NCBI GenBank assembly: GCA_020536535.1
Contig: JAHLWZ010000807.1
Span: 1-64,000 of the forward strand
DNA: 64,000 nt
From: Pelomyxa schiedti
Lineage: Eukaryota; Evosea; Pelobiontida; Pelomyxidae
Direction: 5' to 3'
A program made the position numbers and the translations under genes. The notes beneath the pieces are model-generated. The model saw only the letters and a list, made by a program, of their open reading frames with translations, did no database searches and was not told where the DNA came from. Shown here in pieces: positions 1 to 8,065 of the stretch (position 1 is its first letter; every line of letters starts with the position of its first letter).

Positions 1-16
1 AGTCAGCAGCGCGGAC

Positions 17-358
17 TTAACGAATTTGGAAATCAACTTCACGGAAATCTCCATGATCATTCGACTCGATTTCAAGGCCTTTATAAGCTTGACGCTCCAA
101 GCTCAGAATCACATCGAAAAAACACACAAACACAAACAAATAAACAACAAACACAAGGCAAACAATAGAACCCTTTACTCCAATCAAATTCATCTCTTTC
201 TGTCTTCCGTTATTGAGTGAGTATCCCCACATTAGTTCAAGCACAACATACACAGAAGCATACAGCCAATGACCCAGTTGTGGCTTCTCCACAGAATTGG
301 TCAATACTGTTGAGCTGTGTGTTCTTTCTTGGTATGTGCAATTCAAAGGAGTATGCAT
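17..358 (-). CDS. Possible C-terminal exon(s) of an unidentified protein
   Basis: An open minus-strand frame ends with TAA at 17-19. Its last ~25 codons (roughly 17-105) are mixed, charged and protein-like, ending DFQIR. Upstream of them lies a T/G-rich tract (about 110-180) that reads as an artificial hydrophobic segment and is probably an intron with a pyrimidine-rich acceptor. No domain is recognised, no start can be chosen, and the gene might extend further right. It could also be chance coding. Confidence 0.25.
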   Translation of the reverse strand: MHTPLNCTYQERTHSSTVLTNSVEKPQLGHWLYASVYVVLELMWGYSLNNGRQKEMNLIGVKGSIVCLVFVVYLFVFVCFFDVILSLERQAYKGLEIESNDHGDFREVDFQIR

Positions 359-1700
359 TGGTTATTTGCTTCTCACTCAAGCAGTAGGAATTTGAGAATA
401 ACCTAATTCCTTTGTAATTTCCTGCTTGGTGAACTTATGCAAAGCTGGTCTTCTATCACTCTAACCCCAGAGTGACCCTTTCCAGAGGGTCTGTGGGGGT
501 TGGGGCACCTTTAAGGCAACCAGCTGTTACCAATCCCAGTCCAACTGAAGCCATTACTCCAGCACTACAAGAACAGCATCACTAGGACATACCTGGTGGG
601 GGTAGAGACTTGTGCAGACTGTCAATCACAAACAGGCCAATCCCTTGAATAAGCCCAGCATCTACACTGCCAATTAACCCCCAATTTACCAACAGTTTTT
701 CTCTACTCCCAACCTCCCCTTGGTCATGATGTAAGACAAACAATCATTGATTTCATGGCATGCATGAAATGAGGGGGCAATAGCACCTACACTCAAACTC
801 CAACAACTCAAAGACACACCATCAATGCAATCAATGCACAACACACTCCACATTACAATGCAAGCAATCTGAACCCCAGTGTTTTTCATGAATGGCAGAA
901 AGAGCTTTGATGGTGTGGCAATAGGGGTACTTAAATCCCTAAGCCCAACCACAAACCAGTTGGCAGATTTCTGGGATACCACTTGCACATACACACAAGT
1001 TAGTGCCTCAGCACTAGCACCACTAGTTTATCACACCAACAATTTGATGAATTTTGGACATAGATCATGATCCATCACACAAAGACATTGGAGATGTATG
1101 GTGCATAGAAGAACTTTAACAAGCTTGGCTGATTGAAAACTACCAATACTGTCACTTTCTGAAGATTTTGTGTGTTGCTTTCAACAAGTTCCATTAGAGG
1201 AATAGGTGAAACACAATCAGCCTTCATCCAAGTTCCCAACCATTGAAAAGAAAAGAGGAAAAAGGACATTCATCCCACAGAAGTCCCAAAGGCAAAGGAA
1301 TCAGACTCTGGACTTCAACCACACAATTGTTTTGAAGTCTCAGCCCAGACAACAATGTAACAGTACATTATGATAATACACAAGTTCACTGGAATGATAG
1401 ATAGTGGAGAGCACAGCACTGCTTGCTGACTATGATGTTAGGTTGACCCCTTGTCTTGTCATTCTCTTCCTCTCACATTTTCCACAAACTGAAGCTGAAA
1501 CCTTTCTGAAATTGTTCCTCAGGGACTTTGGATTTGGCTCCACTAACATGCTGACAGATAACCAGAATGATGGAGCCACAGCTGAATAACACAGCAATGT
1601 CAAGGTACCTTGTTCTTCTTCTTTAGGTGTGGATGGCATACTGTGTCGTATGTTTCCATTTTGTTTTAGGTCTCCCTCACTCCAGAATTCAAAAGTTGAG
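359..1700. other. Gene-poor stretch, no feature recognised
   Basis: About 1.3 kb rich in CA/CT tracts with only short frames that show no recognisable domain. A small perfect palindrome (8-base arms, ATTTCATG/CATGAAAT) sits near 750. No tRNA-like or repeat-array structure was seen. It may hold non-coding exons or decayed mobile DNA. Confidence 0.4.
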
Positions 1701-1707
1701 GGTCTTT

Positions 1708-1870
1708 AGAGCTTCATCTTTTGAGTGTGCCAGGGTCTTAACTTCATCTAAATGTTTTGTGGTTTGTTGAGCCTCTCAATTTTATGTTTTGAGTTAAAGA
1801 AAGAGGCTCCAAGAACTGCAAAAGATTTAGATGAAGTTGAGACCCTTGCACACTCAAAAGATGAAGCTCT
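1708..1870. repeat. Long imperfect inverted repeat (hairpin element)
   Basis: The left arm (1708-1776) begins AGAGCTTCATCTTTTGAGTG. It is matched by the reverse complement of the right arm (1802-1870) over about 68 bases with around nine mismatches, leaving a loop of about 25 bases. Both arms end in GAGCCTCT/AGAGGCTC at the loop. Arms of this length do not arise by chance. It could be a MITE-like foldback element, a hairpin-forming transcript (small-RNA precursor) or a recombined duplication. No flanking target-site duplication was identified. Confidence 0.75.
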
Positions 1871-2270
1871 TAGGTGATGGTGATGTCATATCTATTGTGG
1901 CCTAACAGATCTTCCTCATTCAAATCTCACTCACAGCTTCAAGATACCCCCATTGCCCAGTGCTGAAGTTCAATATTCTATACAAAGGCAGCACTGTTCA
2001 TATCTGCAACAAAAAATTACCAGCTGCCACCACTTCCTCAGTTAAACACTGTGCCACTGCCCCAATCGAATTTTGAATTTTTTTTGCATGGAGAACGTGG
2101 AAGGAAAAAAAAAGAACCTGCTGTGTCCACGGAGGAGGTCCCTAGCGGGCTTTCCCCCGGGGGATGGTTGGCCCTACCCTAGAAAGAAAAAAAAACACGC
2201 TCCCACCGACCCCAGGTGAGCGAAGAAAAGAAAAAATTCACTCCCAAAAAAGAAGGAAAAAAAAAAAAGA

Positions 2271-2356
2271 GTGAAGCTGCTCATGGCTCATTAAAACAGT
2301 CTTAATTCAACAGAAGCGAAAAAAGTGGATAACCTGCCTAAAGACAGGCTAATACG
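2271..2356 (+). rRNA. 18S rRNA 5'-domain-like fragment (probable pseudogene)
   Basis: The segment contains GTGAA-CTGC, then an 18-base identity to the near-universal 18S block (ATGGCTCATTAAAACAGT, 2283-2300), then GTGGATAACC (2325-2334) and GGCTAATAC (2347-2355). These four blocks come in the same order and roughly the same spacing as in the eukaryotic 18S 5' domain. The sequence before 2271 is purine/A-rich and does not continue as 18S. The sequence after 2360 becomes C/G homopolymer-rich, where a variable region would lie, but no later conserved block was found. I therefore read it as an isolated fragment rather than a functional rRNA gene. Confidence 0.55.
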
Positions 2357-2890
2357 TCGTTGTGTTTTTTTCCCCCCATCCGGGGCGGCAAAAAAAAGTG
2401 TGTGAGCGTCTACCAGCGCACGAGAGGAGGGGATCGGGGACGGGACCTTCACCCCCCAGTTTTTTTTCCCACCACCCCCGCGTGACCCGCGGCTGAAGCA
2501 CCCCCCAACGCCCCACCCCAAAAAAAAACTAAAATTTAATGCCGTTTGGTTGCCGGTGTGGTGCGTGTCATGGGTGGGTGACTGGTGGTGCGACAGACCG
2601 TCGCATTTTGGTGCCAGGTCAGAACGTTCTGTTGTTCGGTATCGGTTTTTTTTTTCCCGATGTTTTCTTTGTTTGTTTATAATTTTATTGTGTTTTGTCC
2701 ACCATTCTTTTGTTGTTGTTTCTCGGTTTTGCTTTTGTTTTTTTTTCCCGAACTGTTGAGGCAACACTTCAAGTTCTTTTTGTTTTGCTTTGTTTTTCGT
2801 GTTTGTTTTATTTCGTTTTCGTTTAGCTTAGTCTTCTTTCTGTTTTTGTTCTTGTTCTCACAACAACACAGGTCATTGAAGATTCCATGA
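2357..2890. other. Homopolymer-rich, non-coding-looking DNA
   Basis: Runs of A, T, C and G of up to about 9 bases alternate here, followed by a long T-rich plus-strand tract (2640-2870). Translations in both directions are low complexity (Phe-rich or Lys/Asn-rich). No gene is supported. Confidence 0.4.
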
Positions 2891-2899
2891 CGAGGAGAA

Positions 2900-3850
2900 G
2901 GGGCACAGCGGTATGTTTCCATTTCTCTTCTCCATTTTTCTTTTTCGACTTCTCACATTTGAAAACCAGGTGGTGTTGCCGATGTCAGCAGAATGTGTGT
3001 GTGTGCGGGTTGGCTCCATTCCACCGGTATTCCTCTTCTTGAGTCCCCCCCCAAATATATAACTCCCCTCTAGGTCCTTTTCTGCATTCACGCTGTATGC
3101 ACATGGGAGTGTTGGCATCGGGGCCCTCTGTGACTTTCAGCAGCTCAGCCAGCCACTGGTATGGTTTCTTATTTCTTCTTTTTCTCATTTCACCTTGTAC
3201 AGTTGGTGGTGGACTGGACTTGCCATGACAGCCTGGTCACCATGGTAAATCCCCCTCTCCTTTTCATCACCCCAAACTTAAACATAATAGGTATCCCCTA
3301 CTGACGCCACTCAGGGGAATTGCGTGTGCAGCTCTGCTCCGCTTTTCCTCATCAGGTTTTCGCCTTTTCATTGTTCCCCCCTCCCCCCAGTATTGCCTCA
3401 CCTCCAATCCCAGATTTTTTCTTTTCCCGCATTTGTGTGACTCCTCCTTTTTTTCTTTTTCGATTTCTGTGGCATCCAAGCAAGGCAGACTTGAACTGCA
3501 GGTATTTCTCTGTTTTTCTTTTTCGATTTCTCACACTTGAGACCAGGTGTAGCAAATGCCGGCTGATGAGATGAAAGCCTGTCATCACCAAGAAGGTAAA
3601 TCCCCCTCTCTCTTTGTATGATCACCCCCACTAAACCATGACAGGTAAATGCGAAGACTGTCCCTGCCCTTTTCTGCATTTCTGGGTCTTTGTGACCTCC
3701 TTCTGGTTGGTGGCTTCTTCTTCTTCTTCTTTTTTTTTGACTTTTTCTACAGGCTCAAGATATTATTTTGGTGTAGGCCTACCTGCCTCCTCAATCTATG
3801 ACCAAGGTACATTCCCTTTTTAACATCACCCCACTCAACAACAACAGGAC
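2900..3850 (+). repeat. Diverged repeated blocks resembling repeated exon/intron units
   Basis: Several blocks recur with mismatches. A T-rich tract ending TTTCTTTTTCGAYTTCTCACA is followed by ...CCAGGTG (about 2935 and 3515, with a partial copy at 3448). GGTAAATCCCCCTCTC occurs near 3243 and 3594 and a weaker form near 3799. CCTTTTCTGCATT occurs near 3077 and 3666. Each GGTAAAT block looks like a splice donor and each T-rich tract like an acceptor, so the locus may be a non-coding or rapidly evolving gene with duplicated exons. No continuous protein was found. Confidence 0.4.
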
Positions 3851-3936
3851 CCTGGATGCCAGAAGGGCTGATGAACAGAGTGCAATGTCAGGCTTTACTG
3901 GCGCCTCCACCCACTTCACCTCGGCACTAACAGCCC

Positions 3937-4110
3937 TTGCTCTCGCTCTCACTCGCTCTCGCTCTCTCGCACTCTCTCTCTCGCACTCTCTCGCGCTCTC
4001 TCACACTCTCTCACGCTCTCTCACGCTCTCTCACTCTCTCACGCTCTCTCGCGCTCTCTCACTCTCTCACGCTCTCTCGCTCTCTCACGCTCTCGCTCTC
4101 GCTCTCTCAC
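3937..4110 (+). repeat. CTCTCG/CACTCT low-complexity microsatellite
   Basis: About 170 bases of interrupted CTCTC(G/A)(C/G) repeats. Any frame through it gives Ser/Leu/Ala/Arg repeats, so long plus-strand frames across it are composition artefacts. Confidence 0.9.
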
Positions 4111-4435
4111 TCCTACACACCCCACCACCCCACTGGGCTGCACTCCACGCTTCCATTCCTGGCCTGAAGTTGGTTTTCCACTTCAGGCAAAAGAAAAAAA
4201 AATATTTGCTTTCAGAAAGTACATGGGGCAGAGGGGCTGGAACAGGGACCACCTGGGGACCACTGTGTGTCCACATTGGGAGCTCCCACATCGAGCCCAT
4301 TGTGATTTTACCTCCACCTTCTCCACTTGGGTAGTGTTTTTTCACATTTTGAGACCACCCTTTGGGAACAGCTTGGAACCCACGAAATCACAGTGATATA
4401 GGTGCAGGATACACTCAAGTTAACCTGGTGCGGCA

Positions 4436-4591
4436 ATGCCTCTCATGATACACCTGAATGAAAGTGACCTCCAAGAGATGTTTCCGAAAATGAGTGTTAG
4501 TGCCGTCTGCAAGTTATCCAGCCTCATTTCCCTCCTCCGGCATTCTGTGTTTGATAGTGGAGCTCCACAACGGCAAAAATTTAGAGTGTGA
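4436..4591 (+). CDS. Short open frame with a SAM-like helical tail (doubtful)
   Basis: A 51-codon frame starts ATG at 4436 and ends TGA at 4589-4591. The piece LNESDLQEM...KLSSLISLLRHS has the spacing of the last two helices of a SAM domain (L-x-E-x-DL ... KL-x-x-LI-x-x-L). An in-frame stop lies just upstream, so any preceding exon would have to splice in. It may be an isolated exon, a gene remnant, or chance. Confidence 0.2.
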   Translation: MPLMIHLNESDLQEMFPKMSVSAVCKLSSLISLLRHSVFDSGAPQRQKFRV

Positions 4592-4672
4592 GGAGTGATG
4601 GGCGAAGGATTAAGGGAATGTTGGTGTGATGATTGGGCGCCAAGTTGGCCAACTAATTATGGCCATTCACGG

Positions 4673-4700
4673 GAACCAGCGAGTTCGAACCAGCGAGTTC
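4673..4700 (+). repeat. Two tandem copies of a 14-base unit
   Basis: GAACCAGCGAGTTC occurs twice head to tail, without mismatch, at 4673-4686 and 4687-4700. It lies about 300 bases upstream of the RRM exons, in DNA without recognised genes. A TATA-like TTATAAA follows at about 4730. Confidence 0.7.
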
Positions 4701-4967
4701 AAGCTAACAGACCCCAGCCAACCAACCCACTTATAAACCCCTCTGTATTGTGTAAATAGTTAAGACAAAGTTGTTAGAGAAACAAACACAACACATGAGA
4801 ACAACAACACTGTTCAGCCCACAACGTCCCTCTCCCAGACCACCACTCTTACAAGAGTACCACTGCCACCCCGGTGTGCTTCCTCCCGATTCCTTTCTAT
4901 ATAGTTGTTACTGAGAGTAGAGGATATGATCATTCACATTGGTTCCATACCTAACGTTAAAATTTAG

Positions 4968-5250
4968 GCTCCCAGCACCTAAGACTCTATTTATTGGAAA
5001 CCTTCCGCCTAGTGGTATAGAAAGTGACTTGTTGGAACAGTTCCACGATAATGGCATTGAGGTATTTCTCATCCCCCACACCTAATTTTCCTCTCAGAGA
5101 GTTAAAGTAGCACGGGACTTAGACCAGAAGAGCATGGGGTATGCCTTTTTGGATTTTTCATCTGAGGTGCATATGCATCACTTTATGGAAACAGTGGCAG
5201 AGCCTACACTCAAAGACTGTAGGCTCCATCTGGAGCTATACGACTTCTAA
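4968..5250 (+). CDS. Small single-RRM RNA-binding protein (5' end unresolved)
   Basis: Two exons joined across a 36-base intron (5062-5097, GTATTT...CTCTCAG) encode a nearly complete RNA recognition motif. RNP2 is LFIGNLP at about 4987-5007. RNP1 is KSMGYAFLDF at about 5128-5157. The expected acidic and helical segments lie between and after them. The stop is TAA at 5248-5250, so the protein ends right after the RRM fold. The first visible exon starts after AATTTAG at 4967. An upstream exon with the start codon (perhaps around 4927) must exist but could not be placed in frame. RRM proteins bind single-stranded RNA; the specific role is unknown. It lies 177 bases upstream of the GTPase array on the same strand. 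Confidence 0.7.
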
Positions 5251-5331
5251 TTGTTCAGAGGTAACTTGTGTTTTTTGCTCCCTTTCTTTCATTGTTTCCT
5301 TTAAAAGCAAAAAACCTAAGTTGCAGAATAA

Positions 5332-5398
5332 AATACTCAACAGAACGCTGTCATTGTCGCTCAGGATCGGCGGTCTGGTGTTTTTTTTATTCCGCCAA
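5332..5398 (+). repeat. Direct repeat copy A (upstream edge of GTPase array)
   Basis: This ~67-base segment contains a 30-base block that begins CGTCAT...GCTCAGGATCGGCGGTCTGG and runs into TTTTTTTTAT. It recurs at 13817-13896 almost unchanged apart from a short insertion. It ends 28 bases before the start codon of the first GTPase, so it is probably its promoter/5' leader. Its reappearance just after the third GTPase points to a duplicated promoter. Confidence 0.8.
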
Positions 5399-5426
5399 GT
5401 AAAAGGCCAGAATATTTTCGACTAAT

Positions 5427-7958
5427 ATGTGGCGCTCAGCGAGCGTGAGAAGGGATGCGCCACCGAAAGCACACACGAAACCATTCTTCGTGCTGATGGG
5501 AGATGTGGGATCAGGGAAATCGACCCTTTGCGAGAAACTCACCGGCCGGACTGGTCTCAGCTCCGACTCCGCCGAATCATTCACAAAGGAGTCCAAGATT
5601 TTTCTTTCTGTCTCTCGAAAGCTGGTTAATAACCAAACATACACGACAAAAAAAAAAACCAAACGATAACGTCCCTAATTCCCGAAGCTTGGCCTCATTC
5701 CTTTTTTTTTATCCCCCAAGGTTGGTGCAGTTGAACGACGATACTGGATCGCCGACACACCAGGTCTCAATTCAATGAAAGGCCGTGTTGATCATGCACT
5801 GAATGTGCTTGGAGCGATGAGATTCAAGCCAGTGACGTGCCTGCTCATGGTTTGCTCCCTCAAGGACAGACTCGATGGTTTGGCAAAGGCACTTGATGAC
5901 CTTGTTACTCCATTCATCGAAGAGTTCGGGAACAATATTGCCGTGATTGTCACTAAGTCTGACTTGTGTCAAACTCTCGCAGTACATGAGATAACCGGTG
6001 TTGCACTGAATCTGGGCCTCTGTAACGTTATGGTCACGAGCAAAGGCACAACAAATGCGGAACTGCTAGCATTCTTACAAAAACTAGAAGGAATCACACC
6101 AATTGACGTAACCATTGCACCCGAGAACTTGGTGTCATACTTCAACTTGACGCCTCCTAACTTGAGAATGCGAGCCGTTTACAACAAGTACGTGGCGCAC
6201 TATAAGAATTTGGCCGAGTCAGGCACACAACAGATGAACACTTTGCAAGGAGATGACAAACGGGACTTCGCGTTTTCGTTCAAAGCAATGATGTATGATC
6301 TCATTCCGAAGTTTCAGGCCCAACTTTCTGAGGAGCTGGGAGACAGCGAAGCAAGCCTCCTTTTCTGTGGTGAAATAAAGAAAGAGTTCAAACGTAAGCT
6401 GCTCGAAATCCGCAACCACTGCAAAGAGGAACTGTACGTGAACCACAATTCTCAATTCAGACAGTGCCCTTACTGTGGAAATATTTGGGTCCTCGTTGAA
6501 GGTTCCAAAGGAAAAACTGTTTGTGGGAATAGACCCTTAACGGCAGAAACTTGGAGGCCTTTCAATGTTTTTGATTTCGATATCAAAAAGCTTTTAAAAC
6601 TAAATCTTACAGGACCCAACTGGGCAGCAAGTACAACCACAACTAGGAGTTGCCGGTTCACCGATGCACAGATAGAGAATTACCTGTCAGATCCCAAAAC
6701 TCCAGCAGAAACGGCGAGGGCTATGAGAGCGTTGCGCACCATCATCACAAAAACGAGCCAAGACTCTGTGAACCAACACATTTCTGCACTCGACCCAACA
6801 ACAAAAAGTGCATTGAGGAATCTGTGCCGGCAATATGCTTCTCGTCATTCTCAGTCCCGGCCTTCTCGCTTACTCAATCGCTTCTTTCCCCCAACAGAAG
6901 AGGACATGTTCGAGACCAACGAACTGAAACTATGCTTTGAATTCACAATTGCGCCGTTCTTTGAACGAACAACAGGAGGATCAAACCCAGAACTTACTAA
7001 GCCCTGTGGAAGAACCATTGCATGGAAGGACATGGCTCCTGTTCCACCGCCATCTGACTGGGCCTCGCAATCGGAAAACCGTATGACAACTGTTGATATC
7101 CAGGACTCACCAATTGACACCAGCCTTCATCGTCATCTCAAAAGCAAGATTACCGCAGAGGTAAATGTCGCCGTCGACCCGCGTGTCGCGGCCGCTTTTG
7201 GAGCACTTAAAACTATGAGAAGATGGAGCCAGAGCGACCAGTGCGTGATCAAAGTTCGCGACGTTATAAGTGGGCAGTTTTGCTTCCCAGTACCTGAAGG
7301 AGGACCAGAAATTCCACTGAGAATTTTGATTGAGACCAATCCAAAATTCAAGGACCCAAGAGTGGAACTTGTAGTGAAACATGCAAGGGGCTGGAGTGGT
7401 CTAGCTGACGACGAGATTCGAGTTATTTCAGGCTTCACTGCCAAATTTTTTCCCACACTAACGCCGGATATCATGGGTTATCTCCTGCAATCGCTCACCA
7501 AGTGCCCTGCAATGCCTGGCAAGGTCTACAGTGTAAGCAACCACCGAGACACAGAAAACCGAAATACCCAGTGCCTGAAGGGCAGGTACATCATTTGGCC
7601 AGACTTTACAGCTTGTAGCCGGAGCTTCCCGTCAATGCGGCTCTTCAACCTGAGCACCCCAACAACACTGTATGAAATTGACCAAGGCTCAGGGGTCGAC
7701 ATCGACCCAGTCTCTGTCCGGAAGTTCGAGGACCTTACAGTCTTAATTCCCAACACTGTGTTCCAGGTTGTCGACATCGCTTGGGGATGTGAAGCGAGCT
7801 ATGACACAGTGCACCTCAGGGAGGTTCCTAGGGGAGCAGATCTACTGGGCATGATGGAGTGCACAACTTGTGAAGCTGAAGTGGAGGGACCCTGTTCTGA
7901 AACTAGCCAATCTCCCGTGGCATACATGCCGACCAGTGCCATCAAAGGTAACCCATAG
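5427..7958 (+). CDS. AIG1/GIMAP-like GTPase with zinc motif and ADP-ribosyltransferase-like C-terminus (array copy 1)
   Basis: About 811 residues from two exons, 5427-5624 and 5721-7958. The P-loop is GDVGSGKST at about residue 26, G3 is DTPGLNS just after the intron, and G4 is TKSD. The layout resembles AIG1/GIMAP-type TRAFAC GTPases. A helical region follows, then a zinc-ribbon-like CPYCGN...CGNRP motif (about 6460-6535), a ~170-residue insert, and its apparent second half CGRTIAWKDMAP (about 7005). The last ~180 residues match the RSE-type ADP-ribosyltransferase fold (TLYEIDQGSG, VLIPNTVFQV). The RG motif is lost (KVYSVS), and the position expected for the catalytic Glu is Thr. The donor used by its paralogs (AAG|GT) reads AAG|AT here; I used GTTAAT 14 bases further on. 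Probably a signalling or defence protein with an inactive ART fold. Confidence 0.75.
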
Positions 7959-8065
7959 CGTGACACACACCTCGCCAGTACATAGCTCGCTTCCCTTTCT
8001 TTGAATCCCCAAGTTGATCCAAATAATGAACGATTTAAATTAATTAAAATCGGGTTGAAAGGGCA

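Noticed and set aside
2291-2767. 158-codon minus-strand frame rich in Lys/Gly/Arg
   Set aside because: Driven by homopolymer runs and overlapping the rRNA-like fragment; no domain or splice support.
3937-4110. Possible CRISPR-like or regularly spaced repeat
   Set aside because: Units are contiguous short CT-rich repeats without spacers, in a eukaryotic setting.
3798-4334. 178-codon plus-strand frame across the CTCTCG region
   Set aside because: Its length comes from a stop-free Ser/Leu/Ala microsatellite; the flanks show no domain.
4619-4810. Solo LTR-like element (TGTTG...CAACA ends, TATAAA inside)
   Set aside because: No target-site duplication, primer-binding site or second copy was seen; terminal 5-base matches are weak evidence.
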